DNA from: Hymenobacter negativus
GTDB lineage: Bacteria; Bacteroidota; Bacteroidia; Cytophagales; Hymenobacteraceae
Reading direction: 5' to 3'
DNA: 64,000 nt
Assembly: GCF_017571495.1 (NCBI RefSeq)
Contig: NZ_JAGETZ010000001.1
Location: forward strand, 248,001 to 312,000
A program made the position numbers and the translations under genes. The notes below the pieces were generated by a model. The model had not been told where the DNA came from. It worked only from the letters and a program-made list of their open reading frames with translations, and ran no database searches. Shown here in pieces: positions 23,567 to 33,198 of the stretch; the first letter of the stretch is position 1, and each line of letters begins with the position of its first letter.

Positions 23567-24850
23567 CTACTTCTTCAGTTCCGCCTTCAGCGCCTCAATC
23601 ACCTCGGGGTTGGGAAGACAATTTTTGAACTTGATGTTTTCCAGAATCTGGGGCAGCTCGGTGGCGCTTTTCACGTCCACGATGTAGGGCGGCTTGATGC
23701 GCAGGAGGGCTGCAATAGGCTGGTCGTTGAAGCGCTTGTAGGTCCACTGGCACCAGCCGATGCCGACGCTATTGAGGTTGCGAGCGGCTTCGCCCATCCA
23801 CTGCGCGGAGTTCTCGCCGGTTTCGCCCACCCACACGGGCACGTCCTGGGTTTCGCGGAAGCGCAGCAAGTTGCCGATGGTGCCGAGCTGGTTGGCGTCG
23901 GGGTTGCTGGCATCTAGCGCGTTGCTGAGCGGGTACTTCTTGAGGTCGTAGCGGTGGGCGTTGTAAACCAGGTTTTCGGGGTGGGTGAAGGACTTGCGCT
24001 CGATGGCGTTGTAGTTGTTGCCGTAGCCATTGCCTTCGAGCAGCAGCAGGTGCTGGTCGCCCTCGGCCCGCACCGTGTTGATGAGCCGCTCGAACATGGC
24101 CTGAATGGGCGGGTTGCCGCCGGGCACGTTGTTGGGCTCGTTTACGAGGTCGTACATGGCAATGCGGCCGTCGTTCCTGTAGCGCCGGGCCAGCACCGCC
24201 CACAGGCCGTTGGTCATATCCTGGTACACCGGCTCCTTCCAGAAGTCATTAGGCTGCAAGGCGTCCGAGATGTTGGAGTCGGTGCCCTGGGCGCCGGGGG
24301 CGGCGTGCAGGTCGAGCACCACGTAGAGCTTGTTGGCCGCGCACCAGGCCAGCGCCTGGTCGATGATGCGAATGGCGTCCAGCTTCTGCGGCTCTTTGAA
24401 CAGCTCGCCGGCTTTTTGCCACTCCTTCAGCTTCGCCACATAATCAGCATACGGCACGGTGCCGCGGATGACGCCGTTGCGCACCGCCCGCTGCTTTTCG
24501 GTGAGAAACAGGTCGTAGTGCAGCGGCAGCCGGATGCAGTTAAAGCCCTGCTGGGCAATAAAATCAATGTCCTGCTTGGTGACGAAGTTGGCGCGGTACT
24601 GCTGGTAGAATTTCTCCACTGCCGCGTCGCTCATGCCCGCACTGTAGAGCACCTTTTTCACCGAGCCCTGGGTGCCGCCGTAGCCAGGCTTCATCATGTA
24701 GCCTTCCTGCAACAGCCAGCCGCCCAGGTTCATGCCTTGCAGCAGGACTTCGTGGTTCTGCGCATCTACGATTTTGGGACCGTTGGCGTGGAGTAGTGGA
24801 TTTTGGGCGAGGACCGGAAGGGAGATAAGAAGGAGAAAAAGCGTTTTCAT
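23567..24850 (-). CDS. Secreted GH5 glycosidase
   Basis: A 427-residue secreted glycosidase (signal MKTLFLLLISLPVLA). It has the family 5 barrel with LLQGMNLGGWLLQEGY (36-51), RLPLHYDLF, LDLHAAPGAQ, the acid/base in LVNEPN (E238) and the nucleophile in WVGETGE (E343). The NLGGW start is typical of the exo-1,3-glucanase-related GH5 branch, so a beta-glucan is a reasonable target. It is a paralogue of the 26496-28637 product, without lectin and T9SS domains, so it probably stays in the periplasm while its sister is exported. Confidence 0.9.
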   Translation of the reverse strand: MKTLFLLLISLPVLAQNPLLHANGPKIVDAQNHEVLLQGMNLGGWLLQEGYMMKPGYGGTQGSVKKVLYSAGMSDAAVEKFYQQYRANFVTKQDIDFIAQQGFNCIRLPLHYDLFLTEKQRAVRNGVIRGTVPYADYVAKLKEWQKAGELFKEPQKLDAIRIIDQALAWCAANKLYVVLDLHAAPGAQGTDSNISDALQPNDFWKEPVYQDMTNGLWAVLARRYRNDGRIAMYDLVNEPNNVPGGNPPIQAMFERLINTVRAEGDQHLLLLEGNGYGNNYNAIERKSFTHPENLVYNAHRYDLKKYPLSNALDASNPDANQLGTIGNLLRFRETQDVPVWVGETGENSAQWMGEAARNLNSVGIGWCQWTYKRFNDQPIAALLRIKPPYIVDVKSATELPQILENIKFKNCLPNPEVIEALKAELKK

Positions 24851-24884
24851 GTAAGCAGATAAGGGTAATCGAACGTCGCGCGAA

Positions 24885-24931
24885 ACCTCACCCCCGGCCC
24901 CTCTCCCGCAGAGAGGGGCCGGGGGTGAGGT
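24885..24931. repeat. Short palindrome of the CTCACCCCCGGCCCC family between genes
   Basis: 21-bp perfect arms (ACCTCACCCCCGGCCCCTCT plus C and complement) around CCGCA. It is the core of the same element that is inserted in hen1 and pnkp. Here it sits in the short gap between a GH30 and a GH5 gene, and could also end transcription. Confidence 0.9.
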
Positions 24932-24936
24932 AAGGG

Positions 24937-26394
24937 CTAGTCAATTACATAAGTGGCAATGGAATGCGGCGCGCTGGTGGTTACGGCGGCCTGACCTTTT
25001 ATCCAGAGTTGGAACTCCTGGGGCTTGTCGCCGCTGTTCATCACCACCACAGCCACTTTGCCGTCGGGGTTGCGGAAGGCGGTGGCTTGCAGCCAGTCGC
25101 GGGTGCTGGTGCTGGCAATGCGCTTGGCGCCGGGCCGGATGAACTTCGAGAAGTGACCGATGTAGTAGTAAGCGTTGGTGTAAATAAGCTGGTTGGTGCG
25201 CGTGTCGGCGATGACCGGGGCGAAGCAGAAGTTACCCACGTGGTTGGGGCCGCCGGTTTCGTCGAGCAGGATGTTCCAATCGGTCCAACCCACGGTGCCG
25301 GCGTTGAAGTCGTTAATCATAGAGTGGCCGTAGCGCTCGCCCAGCTTCCAGTCGTTCACTTGGTCGAACTTAAATTTCTCCACGCAGCCCTCGGTGAAAA
25401 GCAGGTTGGTGTTGGGGTAGGTTTCGTGGGTGCGGCGCACGTTGTCGAACAGCATGGGGCTGCCGGTCCAGGTTTCGTACCAGTGGTAGCCGATGCCCCA
25501 CACGTACTTAGCGGCTTCGGGGTCGTCGAGCACGGTGCTGGCGCGCTGGTACACCAAGTCGCGGTTGTGGTCCCAGGCAATTAGCTTTTTGCTGCCCAGG
25601 CCGTTTTTAGCCAGCGTGGGGCCGAGGAAGTTTTTGATATAATCACGCTCTTCCTCCGCCGTGTACAGGCACGACTCCCACTTCTGGGTGGCCATGGTTT
25701 CGTTTTGTACCGAGAGTCCCCAAATGGGCATGCCCATCTGCTCGTAGGTCTTGATGAACTTCACGTAGTGGTCGGCCCAGGCCTGGTTGTACTTGGGCAG
25801 GAGCCGGCCGCCATGCTCCCGGTCGTTGTTGTCCTTCATCCAAGCCGGCGGGCTCCAGGGGGCCACTAGCAGCGGGAGTTTACCGCCCGCCATCGCCGTG
25901 GCTTGCTTGATGAGCGGAATGCGAAACTGCTCGTCGTGCTTCACGCTGAAGGTTTTCAGGCTGGCGTCGTTGGGGGCCACGTAGTCGTAGCTGCCGCTCG
26001 AAAAGTCGGTGCTCGCAATGCTGGTGCGGGCCAGCGTGTAGCCAATGCCACCCGTGGCGCTATAATAGGCTTTCAGAAATTCCTGCTGCTGGGCTTTGGG
26101 CAGCTTGGCGAAAACTTCGGCCGAGGCATCCGTCACCGCCCCGCCGATGCCGAGCATGGTCTGGAAGGTTTTGCTGGGGTCGACGAACACGCACACCTGC
26201 GTCTCAAGCGGCTGCTTGGCGGGCTGAAACGTTAGGGCCGTACCAGCCGCTAGGCGCTGGTCAGTACCCTGGGCGGTAGTGTATACCTGGGCTTTTTTGC
26301 CCGCCGCCGAGTAGGTGACAGGAACGGGTGCAGGGGCTGGGGCATTCAAGCCCAACGCAGATAAAGCCAGAAAAGGAAGAAGGATATTAGACAT
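24937..26394 (-). CDS. Secreted GH30 glycosidase
   Basis: A 485-residue protein with signal MSNILLPFLALSALGLNAPA. GH30 features in order: QTMLGIGGAVTDASAE (near 78-94), ARTSIASTDFS, APWSPPAWMKDN, the acid/base in SVQNET (E232) and the nucleophile in LLFTEGC (E335), then the C-terminal beta domain. The NET in place of the more common NEP is noted. Family 30 includes beta-1,6-glucanases, glucosylceramidases and xylanases. With the GH5 neighbours, beta-1,6-linked glucan is plausible. ATG at 26392-26394 starts the signal peptide; an upstream start would precede it by 20 residues. Confidence 0.9.
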   Translation of the reverse strand: MSNILLPFLALSALGLNAPAPAPVPVTYSAAGKKAQVYTTAQGTDQRLAAGTALTFQPAKQPLETQVCVFVDPSKTFQTMLGIGGAVTDASAEVFAKLPKAQQQEFLKAYYSATGGIGYTLARTSIASTDFSSGSYDYVAPNDASLKTFSVKHDEQFRIPLIKQATAMAGGKLPLLVAPWSPPAWMKDNNDREHGGRLLPKYNQAWADHYVKFIKTYEQMGMPIWGLSVQNETMATQKWESCLYTAEEERDYIKNFLGPTLAKNGLGSKKLIAWDHNRDLVYQRASTVLDDPEAAKYVWGIGYHWYETWTGSPMLFDNVRRTHETYPNTNLLFTEGCVEKFKFDQVNDWKLGERYGHSMINDFNAGTVGWTDWNILLDETGGPNHVGNFCFAPVIADTRTNQLIYTNAYYYIGHFSKFIRPGAKRIASTSTRDWLQATAFRNPDGKVAVVVMNSGDKPQEFQLWIKGQAAVTTSAPHSIATYVID

Positions 26395-26413
26395 AAAAAA
26401 GGGTAAGGTGGAA

Positions 26414-26490
26414 GTAGCGCAAGCTTTTAGTTCGCGTGCCGGAACGCCACCCAAATGGCGCGGGGCACGCGAACTAAAAGTTCGCGCTAC
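26414..26490. repeat. Inverted repeat with 27-bp perfect arms
   Basis: Arms 26414-26440 and 26464-26490 (starting GTAGCGCAAGCTTTTAGTTC, though mixed with an internal palindrome) are complementary; the loop is 23 bases with its own GCCACCC..GGCG pairing. It lies between the GH30 and lectin-GH5 genes. The GTAGCGCG...CGCGCTAC ends recur at 52491-52520. Confidence 0.85.
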
Positions 26491-26495
26491 ATCAG

Positions 26496-28637
26496 TTATT
26501 GCTTGCTTATTTTGAATTCATTGTGAAAGTCCGCCCCGTCTAGGCGCACGAGGTACAGCCCATTTTTCAGGTCCGAAACATCGAGGGTATTGTCGGTGCC
26601 AACGGCCTCGTACATCCGGCTCATTACCTGCCGGCCCGCAGCATCAAGCACCGTGAGGGTGTGCGCGGCTGGCCCGGCGGGCAGTTGGTACGTCAGGGTG
26701 GTTTCGACCGGGTTGGGGTAGAATGCTACCGCATTTTTGGTGCCGCTGGTGGTGGCCAGGGCCGTGCGGGCCGCGCCCTGGTCCGAGAAGTACCAGCGCT
26801 GGTTGTTGCTGCCGCCGTAGGTCCATTGCTGGATGGCAGCGCCGTCGGCGGTGGAGTTGTTCTGTACGTCGAGGGCCTTGCCGCTGTATTTGCTGATAAT
26901 GCGGTAGGTGCCGTCGCCGTTGTTAAGAATCTGCCAGTACTGGCTGTCCTGGCTCAGCCAGTCCCACTGGTGAATGAGGGCACCATCGGCGGTGGAGGGG
27001 CCGGCCACGTCCAGCGACTTGTTGCTGTTCAGGTTCACGATGCGCACGTAACCGTTGCCCACGTCGAAAAGCTTCCACTTCTGGTTGGCAGCGCTCACCC
27101 AGCCCCACTGCTGCACCTTGCCGCCGTTGGCCTGCGAACTGGCCGAGACTTCCATGGCCTTGCCCCCGTTCTTGGAGCTGATTTCGTAGGTACGGCCCAG
27201 GGCCGGGCCACTGTAGCCGGTGCCGCTGCCGGTGGTGCCGTTGTAGTTGCCGCCACCGGGGTAGTTCACGATGCCGTTCTGGTTGGGCGCGATGGCCCCC
27301 ACCGTGCTATTAGGCACGCAGTTGGCGAACTGAATGTTGGTCAGTACTTGGTTCAGCCCGCCGGTACCGTCCACGATGAATGGCGAGTTGATGCGCAGCA
27401 GGGCCGCGTTGTTGCTGTTTTCGAAGCGCTTGTAGGTCCAGTGGCACCAGCCGATGCCCACCGAGTTGAGGGCCGTAGCCGCATCGTGCATCCAGGAATC
27501 GGTGTTTTCGCCGGTTTCGCCCACCCAAATCGGCACGTCGTTGTCGATGCGGAACTGCTTCATGGTCCCGATGAAGCGCAGGCTGTTGGGCCCGCCGCCG
27601 GTCGAGTTCACGCCATTGTCCAGGATGTAGCCGGTGCCGCTGTAGCGGTGCGAGTTGTACACCAAGTTGGCCGTGTTGGTAAAGGTGCGCTTCTCCATGT
27701 AGTTGTAGTCGTTGCCGAAGCCGTTGCCTTCGAGCAGCAGCAAATGGTTGTCGCCCTGCGCCCGCACCGTGTTGATGAGGCGCTGCAGCAAATCGTGAAT
27801 CTGTTGGTTGGTGGGCGCGGGCGCGTTGTCCTTCTGGTTGGGCTCGTTGATGAGGTCGTACATAGCCACGCGGGCGTCGTTCTTGTAGCGCTGCGCGATG
27901 GTAGCCCACAGCCGCTCGGTGATGTTCTGGTACACCGGCCGCGTCCATAGGTCGTAGCCCTGAATGGCGTCGGCAATGTTGGCGTCGTTGCCCTGGGCGC
28001 CGGGGGCGGCGTGCAGGTCCAGAATCACGTATATGTTGTTGGCCGCGCACCAGTTCAGCACGTTGTCAATCATGCGGTACGCCTCCATATTGGCCGGGTC
28101 CACGAACAGCTGGTTGCCGTTGTACCAGTTGGTGAGCGAGCCCACGTAGGAGGTGTAGGATGTGGTGCCGCGCAGAACGGCGTTGCGTACGGCGCGTTGG
28201 CTGGGCGTCAGAAACAGGTCGTAGTGCAGCGGCAGGCGCACGCAGTTGAAGCCCTTGCTGGCGATGTAGTCGATATCGGACTTGGTAATGAAGTTGTTGC
28301 GGTAGTTTTGGTAGAAGGTTTCCACCGCCGCGTCGCTCATCCCGAAGTTGTAGAGCGTTTGCTTCACCGTGCCTTGCGTCTGCTTGCCGTTGATGCCCTG
28401 CCAGCCCGGCTTGATGATGTAGCCCTCCTGCACGGCCCAGCCGCCCAGGTTCACGCCGTTCAGCAGTACTTCTTGGTTGCTCGCATTCAGGATTTTGGGC
28501 CCGGTGGCGTGCAGAAAGCTTTGGGCCGAAGCCGCAGTCGAAATTCCAACGAAAGCCAGCAGGAAAGCCAGCAGGCGCGTCAGGCGTCGGGCTCCGCGAG
28601 CGGAGGCCGGTAATGGGGTAACAGTACGGGTACGCAT
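26496..28637 (-). CDS. GH5 glycosidase with ricin-type lectin domain and T9SS sorting signal
   Basis: A 713-residue extracellular enzyme. It has an N-terminal signal (LLAFLLAFVGISTAASA), a GH5 barrel (NLGGWAVQEGY, LINEPNQ, WVGETGENT) closely related to the 23567-24850 product, then a linker and a ricin-type beta-trefoil with three repeats, each with a Q-W motif (KVQQWGW, LIHQWDW, AIQQWTY), for sugar binding. The last 75 residues (FYPNPVETTLTYQLP ... GLYLVRLDGADFHNEFKISK) are a type IX secretion sorting domain. It would be secreted or attached at the surface and cut polymer ahead of SusCD uptake. It is transcribed in the same direction as the whole locus. Confidence 0.92.
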   Translation of the reverse strand: MRTRTVTPLPASARGARRLTRLLAFLLAFVGISTAASAQSFLHATGPKILNASNQEVLLNGVNLGGWAVQEGYIIKPGWQGINGKQTQGTVKQTLYNFGMSDAAVETFYQNYRNNFITKSDIDYIASKGFNCVRLPLHYDLFLTPSQRAVRNAVLRGTTSYTSYVGSLTNWYNGNQLFVDPANMEAYRMIDNVLNWCAANNIYVILDLHAAPGAQGNDANIADAIQGYDLWTRPVYQNITERLWATIAQRYKNDARVAMYDLINEPNQKDNAPAPTNQQIHDLLQRLINTVRAQGDNHLLLLEGNGFGNDYNYMEKRTFTNTANLVYNSHRYSGTGYILDNGVNSTGGGPNSLRFIGTMKQFRIDNDVPIWVGETGENTDSWMHDAATALNSVGIGWCHWTYKRFENSNNAALLRINSPFIVDGTGGLNQVLTNIQFANCVPNSTVGAIAPNQNGIVNYPGGGNYNGTTGSGTGYSGPALGRTYEISSKNGGKAMEVSASSQANGGKVQQWGWVSAANQKWKLFDVGNGYVRIVNLNSNKSLDVAGPSTADGALIHQWDWLSQDSQYWQILNNGDGTYRIISKYSGKALDVQNNSTADGAAIQQWTYGGSNNQRWYFSDQGAARTALATTSGTKNAVAFYPNPVETTLTYQLPAGPAAHTLTVLDAAGRQVMSRMYEAVGTDNTLDVSDLKNGLYLVRLDGADFHNEFKISKQ

Positions 28638-28678
28638 GGTGTGGGAATTGGGGTTAAGTGGAAGAGAAAGAGCATGTA

Positions 28679-30226
28679 TCAGAGGCGAAAGGCCTGGTTG
28701 GGGAAGGCCGCGTCTTCGTAAGGATTGTTCAGTAGCCGTGCCCGACTCACCGAGTCAAACACCAGGGCCTGGGGCCGTTTGGCATCGTAGGTGGGCCAGT
28801 CCGCGCCGGGCGTGCCGGTGGTGATGAAGCGTACCCAGCGCTGGTGCATCTGGGCCGAGAGCTCACGAGCCGTAGGCGCCACCGCCTTGGTTCCCAGCGT
28901 ATTCCAGACGAACCCCAGTTCCTGGGCGTGCACTGGTCCCGCGCCGCCGGGCGTTTGGTAGTCGAAGCGGTAGAGCCAGACGGCGTGGCCGGCGCGAGCC
29001 AGCGTGCTGGCTAGCCGATAGGAAGCCAGGCGGTAGAGGTAGTCGGTGGTGGTGCGCAGCCAAGCCTGGTCGGTGGGCTGAGTGCGCCGGGCCTGCTCGT
29101 AGGCGCGCCACACCTGCTCGCCGTTGGCGCCAAATAGGTCCGTGAGCACCGGTTGGTTGGGCGTGCGCAGCGTTGGCCAGAAGCCCATGAACAGGCCGGC
29201 CTCGTCGCGGTTAGTGCCCACGAGGGCCCGCACTTTGGGCCGCCCCGCGTGTGCCAGATGCGGTAGCGGCGCCTCGGGAATGGTCAGGCCATCGAGCACC
29301 GGCCCAAATAATTGCAAGCCACTTGGGCCCGCCGCCAGCTTCTGCTGTGCCTTAATGATGTCGGAAGTAGGCAGCTTCAGTAGCTGGCCGGCTTGGTCGG
29401 GGCGCAGGCCCAGGGCTGCCAGTAGCCGGTTCGTGACGGTCGCGGCCGTGGCAGTGTCGCGGACCGCCTGGGTTCCGCCGCTTTCCAGAATCACCTGCTG
29501 GTACAAGCCATCTGCCGCGGGCGTCACTAGCACGGCACTCACCAGCTTAGCCCCTGCCGACTCGCCCATGACCGTCACGCGAGCCGGGTCGCCGCCAAAA
29601 GCCGCGATGTTGGCCCGCACCCAGCGCAGGGCCGCTACCACGTCGAGCACGCCCGCGTTGCCGGCCTGCCGGTAGGCGGGGCCCAGCCGCTGGCCCAGTT
29701 GCAAAAAGCCGAAGCTGCCCAGCCGGTAGTTAATGCTCACGGCCACGATGCTGTCGCGCCGTGCGAAGTTTTGGCCCGGAAAGTCGTCGCCCGAGCCGCC
29801 GGTGAAGCTGCCGCCGTGCACCCACACCACCACGGCTTTGGGCCGGGCGGCCCGCAGCGAAGGCGTCCACACATTCAGGGTGAGGCAGTTTTCGTCGCCC
29901 TGCGGCCCGGCGTTACCGCCCTGCGGCGCACGCGGGCCAAAAGCCACGGCGGGCCGCACCTCAGCCCACGGCAGTAGCGGCCGCGGCGGTAGGAACCGCC
30001 CCGCTCCTATCGGTGCCGCCGCATACGCTACGCCTTTGAACACCAACACGCCCGTGGTATCGCGGGTGCCTTGCAGACGCCCAGTTTGCGTCTGGCAGAT
30101 GGGGCCGGGTGTGGTCTGGGCGGCTAGGGGGATGGCCATAGCACTCGCCAATCCGCCTGCCAGCAGCCAAGGCCGCCAGCTGGAAAAAGAGGATTGTGGC
30201 CTAGCCAAATTGCCCCTTACTACCAT
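28679..30226 (-). CDS. Secreted type-B carboxylesterase
   Basis: A 515-residue esterase/lipase of the pNB-esterase type. After a hydrophobic N-terminus (WLLAGGLASAMAIPLAAQ) it shows ENCLTLNVWTP, VVWVHGGSFTGG for the oxyanion hole and the nucleophile in VMGESAGAK (Ser near 206). The catalytic acid and histidine would be in NRDEAGLF and HAQELGFVW. It may remove esters from the polysaccharide substrate. The start overlaps the stop of the upstream GH30 gene by seven bases, so the two are surely co-transcribed. Confidence 0.88.
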   Translation of the reverse strand: MVVRGNLARPQSSFSSWRPWLLAGGLASAMAIPLAAQTTPGPICQTQTGRLQGTRDTTGVLVFKGVAYAAAPIGAGRFLPPRPLLPWAEVRPAVAFGPRAPQGGNAGPQGDENCLTLNVWTPSLRAARPKAVVVWVHGGSFTGGSGDDFPGQNFARRDSIVAVSINYRLGSFGFLQLGQRLGPAYRQAGNAGVLDVVAALRWVRANIAAFGGDPARVTVMGESAGAKLVSAVLVTPAADGLYQQVILESGGTQAVRDTATAATVTNRLLAALGLRPDQAGQLLKLPTSDIIKAQQKLAAGPSGLQLFGPVLDGLTIPEAPLPHLAHAGRPKVRALVGTNRDEAGLFMGFWPTLRTPNQPVLTDLFGANGEQVWRAYEQARRTQPTDQAWLRTTTDYLYRLASYRLASTLARAGHAVWLYRFDYQTPGGAGPVHAQELGFVWNTLGTKAVAPTARELSAQMHQRWVRFITTGTPGADWPTYDAKRPQALVFDSVSRARLLNNPYEDAAFPNQAFRL

Positions 30227-31683
30227 ACGTAGGTAGCTACCGAGCCGCCGTAGAGCGAGGTGTTGACGAATTTGCCTTTGTATTGAATATTAAAGCTTTG
30301 TAGCGTGGCGCCGGTGTTCAGCACCACGAGTACGCGCTTACCACTAGGTGTTTTGTAAGCTACATTGGACAAGTTGGCAGGCTGGTTGGTGGCTACGCGA
30401 ACGGAGCCAGGGCGCACGAATTTGCTGCTGTGGGCAATGGTGTAGTAAGCTACGTTGCGCGTTACATTGTCGCCCGCAATGGTGACGGCGCCCAAGCACT
30501 GGGTGCAGCCGTTGGGCGTGTGCGGGCCGAAACTGGGGTCGCTAGCCAGGTTCCATTCCAGCACGTTGCGGCTCCAGTTGCGGGGCGCTCCGATTTCGAG
30601 GGTATTGATGTGGTAGCTCAAATCGCCGGCGAAGGAGGTAGTGCCGGGAGCCTGAACCCACTGCTCAGTGAAGTACACGCTCTTGGTTGGAAATTGGTCG
30701 TGCACCCCGCCCAGCGCATTGATGGACCCGCCGTAGAGGTGGAAGGCCGAGCCGTCGACGTAGGGGCTGGCGCCCGGGTCGCTGAGCACGGTGGTTACGA
30801 AGTTGAGCCCCGCCGCATCAGGGTTATGGTCGTAGGCAATGATTTTTGTGGTTAGGCTGGCCGCCCGAAAGGCCGGACCCACGTCGTTCTTAATGAAGGC
30901 GGCCTGCTCGGCCCCACTCATCAGCATACTGGGGTTGTTGCCGCCATACAAGGGCTCGTTTTGTAATGTTACGGCGTCGATACGGATGCCCTCGGCGGCC
31001 ATTTGCTGCACGTATTTCACGAAGTAGCGAGCGTAAGCGTCATAGTACTGCGGCAGCAAGCTGCCCCCGATAGGGCTGTTATTGGACTTCATCCACGAGG
31101 GCGCCGTCCAGGGCGAGCCAAGGATTTTGATGTTGGGGTTCACCGCCAGAATTTCCTTCAGCACCGGGATGAAATACGCCCGGTCCGGCGCCAGGCTGAA
31201 GTTGGCCAGCGTGGGGTCGGGCGTGCCGGAGTCATCGTAGGTGTACACCTGGCTGCTTAGGTCCGAAGCCCCAATGCTGACGCGCAGGTAGCTCACCCCG
31301 ATGTAAGTGCTGTCCGTAGCAAACAGCTCCCGAATCAGTGCCGACCGGCTGCTGGCCGACATCTGGCTCATCACGTAGGCACTGCCGCCCGTGAGGGTGT
31401 AGCCGAAGCCGTCCATTGTCTGGTAGGTCTGGGTAGTATCGACGGCAATAGTCGGGTCGGTGTTCGTGTTGGCCGCGAATACAAGGCTCACCTTTGGCCG
31501 GAAGAATAGCGCCGTCTTGTCGGGTGTGGTCAGCCACACGGCCACCTGCGAGGGCGTGGTGGGCGTAACCGGACCTGTAGGCGGATTATTGGGCGCGGTG
31601 GGTTCGGCGTCTTTCTTACAACCGCTAAGCAAGAGGGCTATAAATAGGGTAGCTAAGTAAGGAAAGCGGGTGGGAGTGGCCAT
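30220..31683 (-). CDS. GH30 glycosidase, lipoprotein
   Basis: A 487-residue lipoprotein (lipobox LLSGC, Cys22, followed by KKDAEPTAP), so it is probably anchored to the outer membrane. GH30 motifs: MDGFGYTLTGGSA, YLRVSIGASDLS, SPWTAPSWMKSN, acid/base in LQNEPLY and nucleophile in VYFTEQW. It is a close paralogue of the 31771-33198 product. The pair probably acts as surface and periplasmic versions on the same linkage, likely a beta-1,6- or beta-1,3-glucan. SusD and SusC follow upstream in the same operon direction. Confidence 0.92.
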   Translation of the reverse strand: MATPTRFPYLATLFIALLLSGCKKDAEPTAPNNPPTGPVTPTTPSQVAVWLTTPDKTALFFRPKVSLVFAANTNTDPTIAVDTTQTYQTMDGFGYTLTGGSAYVMSQMSASSRSALIRELFATDSTYIGVSYLRVSIGASDLSSQVYTYDDSGTPDPTLANFSLAPDRAYFIPVLKEILAVNPNIKILGSPWTAPSWMKSNNSPIGGSLLPQYYDAYARYFVKYVQQMAAEGIRIDAVTLQNEPLYGGNNPSMLMSGAEQAAFIKNDVGPAFRAASLTTKIIAYDHNPDAAGLNFVTTVLSDPGASPYVDGSAFHLYGGSINALGGVHDQFPTKSVYFTEQWVQAPGTTSFAGDLSYHINTLEIGAPRNWSRNVLEWNLASDPSFGPHTPNGCTQCLGAVTIAGDNVTRNVAYYTIAHSSKFVRPGSVRVATNQPANLSNVAYKTPSGKRVLVVLNTGATLQSFNIQYKGKFVNTSLYGGSVATYVW

Positions 31684-31721
31684 AAGGCTGGAGAAGAGAA
31701 GGAGAGGAAATGTTCTATGCG

Positions 31722-31753
31722 AACGTCATGCAGCGCGTAGCGAAGCATGACGG
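31722..31753. repeat. Short palindrome, CGTCATGC...GCATGACG
   Basis: An 8-bp arm at 31724-31731 pairs with 31744-31751 around AGCGCGTAGCGAA. The same CGTCATGCAGCGCG half-site occurs in the 14010-14104 repeat. It sits in the gap between the two GH30 genes. Confidence 0.7.
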
Positions 31754-31770
31754 TTTATTAGACTAGTCGC

Positions 31771-33198
31771 CTACCACACATAGGTTGCCACAGCGCCGGC
31801 TGGCAACGTGGTTTGGGCAGTGCGGCCCTGATAGCGCAGGCCAAAGGTTTGGGGTGTGGTTTGGTCGTTTTGCACCACGAGCACGTGGCTGCCGGTGGGT
31901 GTGCGGTAGGCCACGTTAGGCAGCACACTGGTACTGGTAGAGGCTACGCGGACGGAGCCGGGGCGCACGAACTTACTGCTATGGGCAATGGTGTAGTAGG
32001 CTACGTTGCGCGTCACGGCATCGGCGGCCAGGGTGATGGCGCCAAGGCATTCGGTGCAGCCGCCGGGCGTATGAGGGTTTTGCTGCGGGTCGGCGGCCAG
32101 GTTCCATTCCAGCACGTTGCGGGCCCAGTTACGGGGCGCCCCGATTTCAAGCTGCTTCACATGCCAGCCCAGGTTGCCGGCAAAAGCTGTCTTGGAACCC
32201 ACCCACTGCTCGGTGAAGTAGAGGCTCTTTTTCGGGAAAGCGTCGTGTACTTTACTCAGGGCCTCAATGGGCCCGGCGTAGAGGTGGAAAGCCGAGCCGT
32301 CCACGTAGGGGTTAGCGGTGGCATCACCGAGTACTGTGAGCGGGTACTCCGGCTTGTCGGCGTTGTGGTCGTAGCAAATGATTTTGGTGTCGAGCTTGGC
32401 GGCTTTGAAGGCCGGGCCGAGGTGCTTACCGATGAACTCGGCCTGCTGCTCAGCCAGCATCAGCAGGCTGGGGTTGTTGCCGGGGTGCAGGGGCTCATTC
32501 TGCACCGTGATGGCGTCGATGCGAATACCAGCCGACTTCATGCCCTGAATGTACTTCACGAAATACTGGGCGTAGGCCGAGTAAAACTCGGGCTTGAGCG
32601 AGCCGCCTTTGCTGGCGTCGTTGGTCTTCATCCAGGTGGGCGGGCTCCAGGGAGAGCCCAGCAGCTTAATGTTGGGGTTGATGGCCAGGATTTCCTTCAT
32701 TACCGGAATGAGGTGCTTCTCGTCAAGGGCCAGGCTAAATTTGGCCAGCGTAGGGTCGGTTTGGCCAGCGGGCAGGTCGTCATAACTAAAAACCTGGGCA
32801 TCAAGGTCAGAAGCCCCAATGCTCAGGCGTAAATAGCTAACTCCGATGCCTTGTCCTTCGGTGCCAAAAAGCTCCTGTAGCAGGGCCGTGCGCTTGGCTG
32901 GGCTCATGGCGTGCAACAACTCGGCACTTCCACCGGTAAGGCAGTACCCGAATCCATCCATGGTCTGGAAACGCTGGCTGTCGTCTACTTCAATGACCGG
33001 CCCGGTTGCTGCCGTGGCGCCGAAAGCCACCGGGGCCGTCTGCTGTTGCAGCAACTGGGTCTGGTCGGGCGTGGTCACCCAGGCGGTTACATTGGTAGCG
33101 GCTTGGGATTTGCCCTTGCGCGGCTGGGCGTGGCCCGGCAGCAGCGTGAGTGAGAGCAGGGCAGCGGCGCCCCAGCGAGATATCGAAACGGTAGTCAT
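31771..33198 (-). CDS. Secreted GH30 glycosidase
   Basis: A 475-residue protein with a signal peptide (GAAALLSLTLLPGHAQ). It has the same GH30 motifs as its downstream paralogue: MDGFGYCLTGGSAE, YLRLSIGASDLD, SPWSPPTWMKTN, acid/base in VQNEPLH and nucleophile in YFTEQW, plus the C-terminal beta domain ending ATYVW. It lacks a lipobox, so periplasmic. ATG at 33196-33198 chosen; the frame extends 19 residues further without similarity. It lies 165 bases downstream of susD and could be in the same transcript. Confidence 0.9.
   Translation of the reverse strand: MTTVSISRWGAAALLSLTLLPGHAQPRKGKSQAATNVTAWVTTPDQTQLLQQQTAPVAFGATAATGPVIEVDDSQRFQTMDGFGYCLTGGSAELLHAMSPAKRTALLQELFGTEGQGIGVSYLRLSIGASDLDAQVFSYDDLPAGQTDPTLAKFSLALDEKHLIPVMKEILAINPNIKLLGSPWSPPTWMKTNDASKGGSLKPEFYSAYAQYFVKYIQGMKSAGIRIDAITVQNEPLHPGNNPSLLMLAEQQAEFIGKHLGPAFKAAKLDTKIICYDHNADKPEYPLTVLGDATANPYVDGSAFHLYAGPIEALSKVHDAFPKKSLYFTEQWVGSKTAFAGNLGWHVKQLEIGAPRNWARNVLEWNLAADPQQNPHTPGGCTECLGAITLAADAVTRNVAYYTIAHSSKFVRPGSVRVASTSTSVLPNVAYRTPTGSHVLVVQNDQTTPQTFGLRYQGRTAQTTLPAGAVATYVW

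Noticed and set aside
26661-27950. Long open frame antisense to the lectin-GH5 gene (429 codons)
   Set aside because: It is a mirror of codon bias in GC-rich DNA; composition is rich in Val, Gly, Ala and His with no domain, and the opposite strand has a full enzyme.
30220-33198. The two neighbouring GH30 genes as an assembly duplicate
   Set aside because: They are related but clearly different in sequence, signal type and length, so they are true paralogues.
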